A DNA stretch of 64,000 nt from Palsa-1392 sp963819975 (GCA_963819975.1 CAWFYE010000008.1:1-64000); one strand, 5' to 3'; numbered from the stretch's first letter, positions 17,396 through 26,616 are shown. Made by a program: numbers and translations. The notes: generated from the sequence alone by a model not told the origin.

Positions 17396-18457
17396 TTAGA
17401 GGAGTGCGAGCTGCGTCGCGTCGGGTTGCTGAACGGACGCAAAACGGACCCCGACGCCCAGGAGACGCACACTCTTGCCGGTGCGGGCAAATGCTTCCGC
17501 GAGGAGGGAGCGATACTCGCCTAACGATGGCAAGCGTCCGGCTCGCTCCACCGTCGTGCGGGTAAAATCGGCGAACTTCAGCTTCACGAAAATCTTCGTC
17601 ACCGTTCGGGTCGCTTCCTTCTGCGCGAGGTCAGCCATCATCTCGGCGAATAACTCCTCCAGCTTTTCCTCGCAGGCCGCCAACGTCTCCAGGTTGGTCG
17701 AAAACGTTTCCTCGGTACTGAGCGACTTGCGTTCGCGATCCGGCTCGACCGGTCGGTCGTCGATCCCGCGGCAGAGATCGTAAAGCTCGCTCCCGAACTT
17801 GCCGAAGATGGTCTGCAACTGAAAACGCGAAAACCGCTGCAGCTCACCGCAGGTCGTGATTCCGCGCTGCTGCATTTTCTGTTCGGTCACGGCGCCAATT
17901 CCCCAGATCTTGCGCACCGGGAGGGCGGCCATGAATTCCGCGACTTCGTTAGGTGCGACTTCGTATTGGCCGTTCGGCTTTTTCAGGTCGCTCGCGATCT
18001 TCGCCACCAATTTGTTAGGCGCGATCCCGGCGGAAGCGGTCAGTTTCGTCTTCCGGAAAATGAGATCGCGAATCACCTGCGCGAGGGCGCCGGGCGCGCC
18101 GGGGTGAGCGGTAACGTCGAGATAAGCTTCATCGAGCGAGAGCGGCTCGACCAGCGGAGTGAAGCGATGGAGGATCGACCGAATGACGGCTGATTCGCGC
18201 CGGTAAACATCGAAGCGCGTCGGAAGCACGATTAATTTCGGACAGCGCTGCAGCGCCATAAAGGTCGGCATGGCAGAGCGGACGCCGAATTTTCGTGCTT
18301 CATAATTGCAGGTCGTAAGGACACCGCGCCGATCGCGTGCTCCACCGACGCCGACTGGTTTGCCGCGCAGCTCAGGCCGATCGCGCACCTCGATCGCGGC
18401 ATAGAAACAATCCATGTCGAGATGAATGATGGCGCGCGTCTCGATCGGCTTCGTCAC
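17396..18457 (-). CDS. dinB: DNA polymerase IV (Y-family translesion polymerase)
   Basis: GTG 18457 gives 353 residues, the normal length. An upstream in-frame start (18583) would add an atypical arginine-rich leader and overlap the divergent gene. Motifs include HLDMDCFYAAIEVRDRPELR (metal Asp and steric-gate region), VLTTCNYEARKFGVRSAMP, SLDEAYLDVT (catalytic Asp-Glu), the HhH GIGAVTEQKMQQRGI, and a little-finger domain. The C-terminus VRLLGVGVRFAS is typical. It copies damaged DNA with low fidelity in the cytoplasm. It carries two copies of the window's CCTAACGA word. Confidence 0.92.
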   Translation of the reverse strand: MTKPIETRAIIHLDMDCFYAAIEVRDRPELRGKPVGVGGARDRRGVLTTCNYEARKFGVRSAMPTFMALQRCPKLIVLPTRFDVYRRESAVIRSILHRFTPLVEPLSLDEAYLDVTAHPGAPGALAQVIRDLIFRKTKLTASAGIAPNKLVAKIASDLKKPNGQYEVAPNEVAEFMAALPVRKIWGIGAVTEQKMQQRGITTCGELQRFSRFQLQTIFGKFGSELYDLCRGIDDRPVEPDRERKSLSTEETFSTNLETLAACEEKLEELFAEMMADLAQKEATRTVTKIFVKLKFADFTRTTVERAGRLPSLGEYRSLLAEAFARTGKSVRLLGVGVRFASVQQPDATQLALL

Positions 18458-18532
18458 CGCATAAGGCAACGCCGGAGACGGATCCGCGCAAGCGTGACGA
18501 CCTCGGCGGCGAGGACGCGCGATTGGAAAGAG

Positions 18533-19027
18533 ATGAGTGACGCCACAAAGAAAGAGCAACTCGAGGTTTACCTGAAGGATCACTATGCCGCCGGCGTTGG
18601 CGCGCTGGAGTTAATCCAACACTCGATCGAGTCGCATGAAGGCACACCCTGGGCTTCGTTTTTTAGGGAACTGCATGGCGAGATCAAAACGGATCACGAG
18701 CAACTGCACAGCCTGATGACCGCACTTGGTTTCGACGATAGCGGAGTGCGGAACGCGGGGGCCTGGGTGGCGGAGAAACTCGGGCGGGCGAAGCTCGGCT
18801 TCTCCGGCGGTGATACCTCGGAATTGCGCCTGCTTCAGACGCTGGAGAGTCTTTTTCTTGGCATCACCGGCAAGCAAGCGCTCTGGCGCGCTCTGCGGGC
18901 GGTGCGTGACTCGTCGTCCGTCTTGGAAAAGACGGATTTCGAGCTGCTGGAAAAGCGCGCCGACGAGCAACTGGAAAAGGTCGAGGCGAGACGGCTCCTG
19001 GCGGCGCAGGAGTCGTTAGCGCACTAA
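18533..19027 (+). CDS. Small ferritin-like helical protein, function unknown
   Basis: ATG 18533 (MSDATKKEQLEVYLKDHYAA) follows GGAAAG closely and avoids a long basic extension overlapping dinB. The 164-residue protein is helical. It has His and Glu spaced as in ferritin-like four-helix bundles (YLKDHYAAGVGALELIQHSI, ELHGEIKTDHEQLHSLM), which could bind two metals. Relatives appear as ferritin-like domain proteins of unknown role. It is divergent from dinB and convergent with the dehydrogenase gene across a palindromic element. Confidence 0.55.
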   Translation: MSDATKKEQLEVYLKDHYAAGVGALELIQHSIESHEGTPWASFFRELHGEIKTDHEQLHSLMTALGFDDSGVRNAGAWVAEKLGRAKLGFSGGDTSELRLLQTLESLFLGITGKQALWRALRAVRDSSSVLEKTDFELLEKRADEQLEKVEARRLLAAQESLAH

Positions 19028-19053
19028 ATTACGAGCGGTCTCCGCGGCTTTGC

Positions 19054-19155
19054 TGTAGACGTCTCCCTCTGGGAGACGCGGGCACGGGCTGGGCGCGTTG
19101 GCTGGCTGGACGACCGCAGGCTTCCGACCGCGCTTCGCAGAGCGAAGCGTCTACA
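19054..19155. repeat. Paired-hairpin REP/BIME-like element, copy A
   Basis: The element runs from TGTAGAC (19054-19060) to GTCTACA (19149-19155). It contains a left hairpin CGTCTCCC-TCT-GGGAGACG (19060-19078) and a right hairpin CGCTTCGC-AGA-GCGAAGCG (19131-19149). The right arm, including CCGCG before it and TCTACA after it, is identical to the element at 55906-56005. Its last bases supply the TAG stop of the dehydrogenase gene (19151-19153). It could also terminate transcription of the two convergent genes. Confidence 0.8.
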
Positions 19156-22100
19156 GCGCGGCTGTCGCGCCGGGAATTTTGAAGCTCTCGATCAATTCCT
19201 TGATCTCGTGCACGAAGTTGGCCGCGCCGGCACCGTTTACGACTCGGTGATCGAACGTGAGGGAGAGTGTCGCGACTTCCACGCTCTGAGCTTTCTTTCC
19301 GTTAGACGAAAGCTCCTGGTGAGCCGTGCCGACGAACAGAGTCCCGACCGAAGGTGGAACGACGATCGGCGCTCCCGTCCGCACCCCGAAGGCGCCCAGG
19401 CTGCTGATGACGATCGGCGCGTTCATGGCGTCGACCCGTCCGCCCCGCGTTGCTTCCAGCGTCTCTTTGTAGCGGGTGACAAATTCCGGCCAGACGAGTT
19501 TGTTCGCCTCCGTGATGACGGCAGTGGCGAGCCGGTCGCCATCGAGAGCCACGGCTACACCGAGATCGAAATCATCGTTCTCGATTATGCGATCGTCATC
19601 CAGCATGAGGCGGCGGAAAGGCGCGTGCTTTTCCATTGCCCTAACCACCGTCCAGGCGACCATGACCGAGGGCGACGGGGCATTCTTGCCTTCGCTTTTC
19701 TTGGCCTCCGCCCGCGCCTCGCGGATTGCGTCCCAGCGGGCGTCGATCTGCAAATTAGCCGGTACGACCCGGCCCAGTTTGCGCGTGATAGTTGCGGAAA
19801 GCGCGGGCTCGCGCGAAATCGTGCGCTTCGTGTCGGTAACCGGAGCCGCGTTCGCAGGTTTTTCGTCGGCCGAAACTTCCACAGCGGCTTCCATCTGATC
19901 CGCCAGCTCGTCGCCTTCGCTGTCGGTGAGGATGGTTCCGAGCTCCTGGCCGATCTCGACTGTATCGTCGACGGCTGTTTTCCATTCGTCCATCGTACCC
20001 GCGAAGGAAGATTCGATCGGGTAGACCGCCTTGTCGGTTTCGACTTCGCAAAGGGGATCGTCGAGTTCGATACGGTCCCCGGGGTTTTTGAGTAAGGCCA
20101 CGACCTTGGCCGAGCGGATGCCTTCGCCCATGATCGGGACGACGATCTTCTTCGTGCCGCCAGTGTATGGGCGGGCGTGTCGCCCGCTGGGTTCAACGCT
20201 GGCCGCTGGTTTGACAGCTAGCGTTGGTTTTCCTCCTGCGGCCGGCACGGCCGCCTCTACACGCGGCGCAGGGGCCGCGGATCGGTGCTGCGACACGGAG
20301 GCAGAACGCTCGATCGCCCTAATGATGCGCTCGACATCGGGCAGGGCGGCGTATTCGTAGATCGGGTTGTAGCCGATCATGACGTTGCCCTTGCTGACCA
20401 GAATGGGCGGACTGATCATAGCCTCCCAAAGCTCGGCCTGTCCGGTGATGTGCGTGATGATCATCTGGCCGACGCTGCAACTCTCGGTGTCTTCCTGGAC
20501 AACAACGAGGCGTCCCGTTTTCCGGACCGAGTCCTCGATCGCTTCCCGGTCCCAGGGCGCGATCGATCGAAGATCGATAAGTTCGACGCTGACTTTGTCG
20601 CCGAGCTTGGCGAGCGCTTCGATCGATTTTTCCATCGTGTTGCCCCACGCGACCACGGTCACATCCGCGCCCGACTGATGAAGGCGCGCTTTGCCTAACG
20701 AAACCGCACGAAGCGGTTTATTCGACTCGTGCTCCGCCCAGAGGAGATGTTTCGGGATCAGGACGAAGGTCGGATCTTCGCAATGCATCGCGCTCCAGAG
20801 CAGGCCGGCCGCGTCCTCCGGGTTGCTCGGGATAGCGATGTTGATCCCGGGATAATGAGCGAGGGGAGCCTCGTTCGCCTGGCTGTGCCAAAGGCTGCCG
20901 CCCGGTAGATAAGCGCCGTAGGGAGCGTAGATGACGAGTGGGCAGGTCCAGGTGCCGAAACTGCGCCAGCGCAGGTTGCAAAGGTTGGTCACGACCTGAT
21001 TCCAAGCCGGCCCGATAAAGTCGATGAACTGCAATTCGAAGACGGGCCGCTTGCCGTAGGAAGCGAGCCCGCAGGCCACCCCCATAATGGTCGACTCGGC
21101 GAGAGGCGAATTGAAAACCTGTTCAGGAAATTCGGTCGAAAGTTTTTGCGTGAGGCGGAAGACGCCGCCTTTTGGATCCTCGACGTCTTCGCCGAAAATA
21201 ATCCGGCCCGGATCTTTCGTTAGGCCGGCGCGCAGGGTCAGGTTGACGACGTCGCCGATCCGATATTTTCCCGGCGGCAGGATTTCATCGTCAAGTTCCG
21301 GAAGCTTGCCCGTAACCTGGAGGTGAAGCTCGTCGGCGCTCGGATCTTCTTCCCGCTCGGCTTCGATGAATTCCTGGCGAATCCGCTCCTTGATTTCCTG
21401 ATCGAGCTTCGCATAGCCCTCGGCGGTAAGATCGCCGTCCGCGATCAAACGGTCTTTCCATTTCATGAGAGGGTCGGCTTCGCTCAGGTTCGCGATCTCT
21501 TCTTCGCTTCGATAAAGTTTGTGGTCGTCGGAGCTGGTGTGGCTGGCAAGTCTCTCCATTTTCACCCACAAAAAAACCGGCCCCTTGCCATCGCGGAGGT
21601 GCGCGCTCGCCTCCCGGCCAGCGTCATGAACCGCCTGCACGTCGGAGCCATCGATCACCCGCCAGTCGTTGGGCTGGAGGACGTCAATCGCGAGCGGATT
21701 GATTTCGCGGGTTGGACTGCTGATCCCGTAGGCGTTATCCTCGACGATAAAGAGGACCGGAAGTTGTCTCTCTTTCGCGAAAGAAATCGCCTCGTAAAAA
21801 TCGCCCTGGCGGGTGGCGGCGTCGCCAATCGTGGCGATGACGAAGTTCGGCTTGCGATCGAGCTTGATCCCCCAGGCGATGCCGCAGGCGGGGAGAAGTT
21901 GAGCGCCGGTCGGGGTGGGGACGCTCCAGATGTTTTTCGAAGCGTAACTGTAGTGGGAGGGCATTTGACGGCCATGGCTTTGACCTTTGCGCTTCGCGAA
22001 ATAATCGAGCGCCAGCTCGGCGGAGGTCACGCCACGTCCAAGGACAAGCGCGCGATCGCGATAATAGCCGCAAAGGTAATCGCCCTCTTCGGTCGCGAAG

Positions 22101-22249
22101 GAAATCGCGGCGAGCGCTTCATGACCCATTCCGGCGACGTGAAAATGCCCCTTGCCCTGGCGATTGAGATTTTGTTCGCGCAGATCGCCGTGCCGGCTTT
22201 CGAGGATAATGGTGAGGAGGCGAAGTTTATCTTTTTTACTCAGAGCCAT
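19151..22249 (-). CDS. Fused 2-oxoacid dehydrogenase E1alpha-E1beta-E2 polypeptide
   Basis: ATG 22249 (MALSKKDKLRLL) gives 1032 residues; the upstream in-frame extension has no family match. Order: E1alpha with the thiamine-diphosphate segment (IGDAATRQGDFYEAISFA, then VEDNAYGIS); E1beta (IIFGEDVEDPKGGVFRLT, SPLAESTIMGVACGLA, FIDFIGPAWNQ); an Ala/Pro-rich linker; one lipoyl domain with VETDKAV; and a C-terminal acyltransferase core ending TFDHRVVNGAGAANF. The usual DHRxxDG catalytic motif has Asn in place of Asp. No clear peripheral-subunit-binding domain is seen. It would decarboxylate a branched-chain or other 2-oxoacid and transfer the acyl group to CoA; E3 is not in the window. Confidence 0.88.
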   Translation of the reverse strand: MALSKKDKLRLLTIILESRHGDLREQNLNRQGKGHFHVAGMGHEALAAISFATEEGDYLCGYYRDRALVLGRGVTSAELALDYFAKRKGQSHGRQMPSHYSYASKNIWSVPTPTGAQLLPACGIAWGIKLDRKPNFVIATIGDAATRQGDFYEAISFAKERQLPVLFIVEDNAYGISSPTREINPLAIDVLQPNDWRVIDGSDVQAVHDAGREASAHLRDGKGPVFLWVKMERLASHTSSDDHKLYRSEEEIANLSEADPLMKWKDRLIADGDLTAEGYAKLDQEIKERIRQEFIEAEREEDPSADELHLQVTGKLPELDDEILPPGKYRIGDVVNLTLRAGLTKDPGRIIFGEDVEDPKGGVFRLTQKLSTEFPEQVFNSPLAESTIMGVACGLASYGKRPVFELQFIDFIGPAWNQVVTNLCNLRWRSFGTWTCPLVIYAPYGAYLPGGSLWHSQANEAPLAHYPGINIAIPSNPEDAAGLLWSAMHCEDPTFVLIPKHLLWAEHESNKPLRAVSLGKARLHQSGADVTVVAWGNTMEKSIEALAKLGDKVSVELIDLRSIAPWDREAIEDSVRKTGRLVVVQEDTESCSVGQMIITHITGQAELWEAMISPPILVSKGNVMIGYNPIYEYAALPDVERIIRAIERSASVSQHRSAAPAPRVEAAVPAAGGKPTLAVKPAASVEPSGRHARPYTGGTKKIVVPIMGEGIRSAKVVALLKNPGDRIELDDPLCEVETDKAVYPIESSFAGTMDEWKTAVDDTVEIGQELGTILTDSEGDELADQMEAAVEVSADEKPANAAPVTDTKRTISREPALSATITRKLGRVVPANLQIDARWDAIREARAEAKKSEGKNAPSPSVMVAWTVVRAMEKHAPFRRLMLDDDRIIENDDFDLGVAVALDGDRLATAVITEANKLVWPEFVTRYKETLEATRGGRVDAMNAPIVISSLGAFGVRTGAPIVVPPSVGTLFVGTAHQELSSNGKKAQSVEVATLSLTFDHRVVNGAGAANFVHEIKELIESFKIPGATAAL
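20160..20262. repeat. Two GC palindromes inside the dehydrogenase linker
   Basis: Within the coding region, GCGGGCG-TGT-CGCCCGC (about 20168-20184) and GCGGCCG-GCA-CGGCCGC (about 20237-20253) form two hairpins. The second is followed by TCTACAC, resembling the TCTACA end of the REP-like elements. Translated, they give the Ala/Pro/Gly-rich linker between E1beta and the lipoyl domain (VEAAVPAAGGKPTLAVKP). The linker thus looks as if built from inserted intergenic-type repeats. Confidence 0.55.
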
Positions 22250-22328
22250 CGTTAGCGGTGTGGAAAGTTGAGAGTCGTTAGTTGAGAGAACAGTTCGAAC
22301 CGGACTTTCGACTCGCCGCGCGAAACTC

Positions 22329-23117
22329 TCAACCTTTGTCCTTCGCAAGGGGCGCGACCACTGCATCGGCCGGCTTCTGGAACTTAGCCGGATCAGGCGG
22401 TTGGCTTAGAAAATGCACGTCGGAAAATTCCAGTCGGCCAAGTGCTTCGCCCTCGATGTCGCTGCCCGTCCATTTGTAGAAGGGGGCGACTTTGGGCACG
22501 ACCAACCCGTCCACCGTTTGCCATTCTTCGAATACAATCGCGTGCGGCTCGAGCTCCGAGACCGGCCGGCCTTTGCGCATGGCGGGGAAGGTGACGACGT
22601 AATAGGCGAGTTTCAGCTGGCCGGATTTGGGATCGATGTAAGCGACGTAGTAATCATCCGGCGTGTCGCCGGTGCCTTTGCCAAACGTGATCCGAATCGC
22701 GTCATATTCCTGACCGCGAAAAGACTTCTTGCCTAACGATTCCTGTTTCGCGCCGTGATCGGCGAAAACGAAAGGCATCCCGAAAAAATAAAAAGGCGTC
22801 CACATGTAGAACCGCGGCGGAGTTCCACCCAGCGCGTCGAGTCCGGGCCTTATCCAGACTTCGCCGTTGCTGCTCCCGAGCGAATATTTATCGCTTGTGA
22901 TGAGCCCCGAGCGGCTCTGCAGATCAAAAAGCTGGTGCTCGTGTCGGGCGGGGTTCTTGCCCGAATCAAAGGTAAGATCATATTCGACACCGGCGAAAGC
23001 GCGCCACTTTTCCAATCCACCGTGGGCGGCCAGAGTTCGGTCGAGTTGCCCGAAAGCTGGAGCGACCGGCAAGGCGAGGGCGACGCAAACGGACAGGCCG
23101 AGATGAAGGAATTTCAT
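22329..23117 (-). CDS. Exported protein of unknown function (lipoprotein-sorting/DUF6503-like)
   Basis: The 262-residue protein has a clean signal peptide (MKFLHLGLSVCVALALPVAP, cleavage after AFG). It begins its mature part with LDRTLAAHGGLEKWRAFAG, the start seen in outer-membrane lipoprotein-sorting-like and DUF6503 proteins. The rest alternates beta strands (RFYMWTPFYFFGMPF, DYYVAYIDPKSGQLKLAYYV), consistent with a half-barrel lipid-binding fold. No catalytic motif was found. It lies upstream of the dehydrogenase gene on the same strand, about 80 bp away; co-transcription is possible. Confidence 0.6.
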   Translation of the reverse strand: MKFLHLGLSVCVALALPVAPAFGQLDRTLAAHGGLEKWRAFAGVEYDLTFDSGKNPARHEHQLFDLQSRSGLITSDKYSLGSSNGEVWIRPGLDALGGTPPRFYMWTPFYFFGMPFVFADHGAKQESLGKKSFRGQEYDAIRITFGKGTGDTPDDYYVAYIDPKSGQLKLAYYVVTFPAMRKGRPVSELEPHAIVFEEWQTVDGLVVPKVAPFYKWTGSDIEGEALGRLEFSDVHFLSQPPDPAKFQKPADAVVAPLAKDKG

Positions 23118-23214
23118 CCCGTTGCATAAAGAGAAATGATCCCGCTCGCAAGGGGTCGGGCCATTTCAGCGCCTCGCAGTTGACGCGCGCGGCGGATGCG
23201 CTCAGGTCGTAAGC

Positions 23215-24999
23215 GTGTCGATCGATGAAGCGCCCAGCGGCGCGCTGCCACTCCGCCTCGGTTTTCTCCGCCGGCTCAAGTGGTGGGTCTGGTTCAAGGA
23301 AGTCGCGCACGCGAGCGATCTGCAGATCACGCTTGCCTGGGCCGGGGTGATCGGTTTCGGCGGAGCGCTGACGTCGATCGCGTTTCGCTATGTCACAAGC
23401 GAGCTGCATAAGCTGATGACCGGCAGCTCGACGTCCGGGCTAGTGGAAAGTTTCGTCGCGCTATCGGGGTGGCAACGCCTAACGATCCCGGCGATTGGCG
23501 GTTTGCTCGCGGGGCTCGTTCTCTACTTCGGGGTGCGCTGGCGCGGCGGGGTGACGACGGCCGATTACATGGAGGCGGTCGTCCTCGGCGATGGCAGGAT
23601 CTCGACCCGGCGCAGCATTGTGAAATGTCTCTCGGCCATGTTTACGATCGCTTCCGGCGGATCGATCGGGCGCGAAGGTCCGCTCGTACAGTTGTCGTCG
23701 CTGGTGGCGTCAGTCGCCGGGCGCTGGCGGCATTGGTCGACTCCGCGCCTGCGTTTGCTCGTCGGCTGCGGGGCGGCGGCGGGTATCGCGTCAGCCTATA
23801 ACGCGCCGATTGCCGGTGCCCTTTTTGTTGCCGAGATCGTGCTCGGATCGGTTGCGATGGAAATCTTTGGGCCGCTCGTTTTTGCTTCGGTCATTGCGAC
23901 TTTGACGGTGCGCGGCTTTATCGGGAGCGATCCGATCTATGCGATCCCACATTTTCAGCTGAACTCGAACTGGGAAATGGGACCCTATTTCCTGCTCGGG
24001 CTCTTCTCGGGGCTGGTCGCGCCGTGGTTTTTACGCCTGCTCGATGCGAGCGAACGACTCGCGGGCCGCGTTCGTATGCCCGTATTCCTAAAGATGCTGG
24101 CCGGCGGCATCGTGGTCGGAGCCCTGGCGGTGTTTCATCCCGAGGTCTGCGGAAATGGCTATAGCGCAGTAAACATGATCCTGGCCGGGAACTGGGCCTG
24201 GCAGGTGGTGGCGATCATTCTGGTGAGCAAAGTGCTGGCGACTGCGGCGACCTTCGGCTCGGGCGCGGTCGGCGGTGTTTTTACTCCGACGATGTTTGTC
24301 GGGGCGAGCCTGGGTTACCTCTTCGGGATCGCGGTGGGACACGGACATCTTGGCCTAACGATTAACCCGAGCGCCTTTGCTCTTGTCGGGATGGGCGCCT
24401 TCCTCGCCGCGACGACACACGCGCCGATCATGGCGATCATCATGATTTTTGAGCTGACGCTCGATTATCAAATCATTCTGCCGCTTATGCTCGCCTGCGT
24501 AGTGGGCTACTACACTGCGGTCAGCTTCGAGAAACGTTCGATCTACAGCGAGGCATTGAAGCGCAAAGGGCAAGGGGATTACCGCCATCAGCTCGCCGAG
24601 CTGCACGTGCGCGATCTCATGAAGCCCGACCCGCTCACGGTTTCGCCGACGGCGCGCTTCGCCGAGATCGGGGAGAAGTTTATCGCGAACCGGTTCAACT
24701 ATCTCTACGTTACGGAAGGCGAGCGTTTCGTCGGGTCAATCTCGCTCCACGACATCAAGAATTACCTCAATGCCCCGGAGCTGGCCGAGTTGGTCATCGC
24801 CGGAGATATTCTGCGGGAAGACATTCCGGTGATTCATCCGACGGCCTCTTTGCGTGAGGCGCTGGATCGTTTTGCGCGGCATATCGGCGAACGCCTGCCG
24901 GTCGTGACCGACCACGGTGAAAGACGACTCATCGGCAGCCTGGCCAAGACGGACGTGATTCTTGCTCTTGCCGGGAGCGCTCGGTCGAGCAGATCATGA
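23215..24999 (+). CDS. ClC-family chloride channel/antiporter with C-terminal CBS domains
   Basis: The 594-residue polytopic membrane protein starts at GTG 23215. It has the GSIGREGPLVQLSS selectivity element with the gating Glu154, the GSGAVGGVFTPTMFVG segment, and repeated hydrophobic helices to about residue 445. Two CBS repeats follow (LHVRDLMKPDPLTVSPTARF and IHPTASLREALDRFARHIG), which usually bind adenosine nucleotides and regulate transport. It would move chloride, possibly coupled to protons, across the inner membrane. Its TGA overlaps the ATG of threonine synthase (ATGA), so the two genes are coupled. Confidence 0.9.
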   Translation: MSIDEAPSGALPLRLGFLRRLKWWVWFKEVAHASDLQITLAWAGVIGFGGALTSIAFRYVTSELHKLMTGSSTSGLVESFVALSGWQRLTIPAIGGLLAGLVLYFGVRWRGGVTTADYMEAVVLGDGRISTRRSIVKCLSAMFTIASGGSIGREGPLVQLSSLVASVAGRWRHWSTPRLRLLVGCGAAAGIASAYNAPIAGALFVAEIVLGSVAMEIFGPLVFASVIATLTVRGFIGSDPIYAIPHFQLNSNWEMGPYFLLGLFSGLVAPWFLRLLDASERLAGRVRMPVFLKMLAGGIVVGALAVFHPEVCGNGYSAVNMILAGNWAWQVVAIILVSKVLATAATFGSGAVGGVFTPTMFVGASLGYLFGIAVGHGHLGLTINPSAFALVGMGAFLAATTHAPIMAIIMIFELTLDYQIILPLMLACVVGYYTAVSFEKRSIYSEALKRKGQGDYRHQLAELHVRDLMKPDPLTVSPTARFAEIGEKFIANRFNYLYVTEGERFVGSISLHDIKNYLNAPELAELVIAGDILREDIPVIHPTASLREALDRFARHIGERLPVVTDHGERRLIGSLAKTDVILALAGSARSSRS

Positions 25000-26144
25000 C
25001 TAACGAATCGATCGGGCAGCAGGGCAGGGGAGGGAAGAGAAGGATAAAGAATGAAAAAGAGAATCGCTCCGGCGGAGTGATCGCGCGTTACCGGAATTTT
25101 TTGCCCGTCTCGGAGACGACGCCCGTGGTCTCGCTAGGCGAGGGAGGCACGCCGCTTATTTCGTCGCCGCGCCTGAGCGAAAAAGTAGGTCGCGGATGCG
25201 AGGTTTTTATCAAATACGAAGGGCTGAATCCGACTGGCTCATTCAAGGATCGCGGGATGACGGTCGCGGTCTCGAAAGCGCTCGAGCGCGGCGCATCAGG
25301 GCTGATCTGCGCCTCGACCGGTAACACTTCGGCTTCGGCCGCCGCTTATGCGGCGCGTGCTGGGTTGCTTTGCGCGGTCGTGCTGCCGGTGGGAAAAATT
25401 GCCAGCGGCAAGATGGCCCAGGCTTTCGCCCATGGGGCGCGAGTGGTCGCGATTGAGGGCAACTTCGATCAGGCACTCGAGGTCGTTAGGTCGATCGGGG
25501 CAGGGGGTGACTTCGTCATCGTCAACTCGATCAATCCCGACCGGATCGCCGGGCAAAAAACGGCCGCTTTTGAGATCGTGGACGAACTCGGCGACGCGCC
25601 CGATCTGCATCTACTCCCGGTCGGCAACGCGGGCAATATTACTGCCTATTGGGCGGGTTATGAGCAGTTTCGTGCGGCTGGAAAGGCGAATCGAAGTCCT
25701 CGGATGATTGGTTTCGAGGCGGCGGGCGCGGCGCCGATTTTTTGGGGTGAAATAGTCAATCACCCGGAAACGATCGCGACCGCGATCCGGATCGGAAATC
25801 CGGCGAGCTGGTCGCAGGCAAACTGCGCAATCGCAGAATCGGATGGCATGATCGATATCGTGAGCGACGAGGAGATTCTTGCCGCTCAAAGCTGGTTGGC
25901 CAGCGCAGAAGGCATCTTCGTCGAGCCCGCCAGCGCAGCTCCGATCGCCGGTTTGCTGCGCGCGTGCCGCGTGGAAAATACCGGGCGCTTTAGCGCCGCA
26001 TCGATTTCGGAGGGATGCCGAATCGTTTGCACGGTGACCGGTCATGGGTTGAAAGATCCCGAAGTGGTTGCGATTCCATCCGACGCTGCGGTCGAGCCCG
26101 ACGAATTCGCAGTTCGCAAAGAGCTGGAAAAGCGCTGGAGTTGA
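24996..26144 (+). CDS. thrC: Threonine synthase
   Basis: The 382-residue PLP enzyme has the PLP lysine in GLNPTGSFKDRGM (Lys84), CASTGNTSASAAAYAARAGL, the phosphate-binding loop LLPVGNAGNITAYW and a C-terminal VCTVTGHGLKDP, the threonine synthase signature that distinguishes it from threonine dehydratase. It converts O-phosphohomoserine to threonine in the cytoplasm. The ATG overlaps the ClC gene stop. Aspartokinase, the first enzyme of the same pathway, lies 470 bp downstream on the same strand, so the pair fits aspartate-family amino-acid synthesis. Confidence 0.92.
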   Translation: MTNESIGQQGRGGKRRIKNEKENRSGGVIARYRNFLPVSETTPVVSLGEGGTPLISSPRLSEKVGRGCEVFIKYEGLNPTGSFKDRGMTVAVSKALERGASGLICASTGNTSASAAAYAARAGLLCAVVLPVGKIASGKMAQAFAHGARVVAIEGNFDQALEVVRSIGAGGDFVIVNSINPDRIAGQKTAAFEIVDELGDAPDLHLLPVGNAGNITAYWAGYEQFRAAGKANRSPRMIGFEAAGAAPIFWGEIVNHPETIATAIRIGNPASWSQANCAIAESDGMIDIVSDEEILAAQSWLASAEGIFVEPASAAPIAGLLRACRVENTGRFSAASISEGCRIVCTVTGHGLKDPEVVAIPSDAAVEPDEFAVRKELEKRWS

Positions 26145-26228
26145 CACCACCTCGCGGTCACGGCAGACGGCCGCACCTCCGGGGCGTGAAAACTTGCGCG
26201 CCAGGACTTTTTGAGCGGACTGGGGATA

Positions 26229-26400
26229 GATCGCGGCTTACGGCGTTGCGCTTCTTTTGGTCTCGGCGCTCTTCGGCAGCGAAATTCTGGCCTTCTTCGG
26301 CATTTCCCTTTTCGTGGTGCAAGTCGCGGGTGGTCTGGTCGCAGCGGCGACTGGTTGGAATCTCCTCAATCAGCCGCAGGATGATTCTTCGCGAAGGGCG
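26229..26400 (+). pseudogene. Internal fragment of a MarC-family membrane protein
   Basis: In the gap between thrC and lysC a frame without a start reads IAAYGVALLLVSALFGSEIL and continues AFFGISLFVVQVAGGLVAA, then TGWNLLN. This matches the central helices of MarC/UPF0056 inner-membrane proteins (ILxFFGIS, GGLxxAxxGW). It follows a stop codon (TAG 26226-26228) and loses similarity after NQPQDDSS. Neither terminus of the gene is present. The rest of the 26145-26616 gap shows nothing else except one CCTAACGA word at 26528. Confidence 0.65.
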
Positions 26401-26616
26401 CACCGGAGAAGATGCTTGCACGGACCGTCGCGCACTAGCGCACGCGTCAGGTTTCTTGCGGGCGGGAAGTTGCTTAAAAACTCGCAAATTATCCGCTCTC
26501 GGATCAAGCCGCGGGGGATCCGTTACGCCTAACGAGCGCACGAAGTTTGCGCGCGATCGACCTGACGCGGAGTTGACAGCGCCCGCGGAATGGAGAAAAC
26601 GGGGGCGCGCTTCATC

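Noticed and set aside
19208..22255. Long plus-strand open frames opposite the dehydrogenase fusion (for example 19208-20095 and 21323-22255)
   Set aside because: They are antisense shadows. The minus strand carries continuous, motif-rich dehydrogenase sequence, and the plus-strand translations match no fold.
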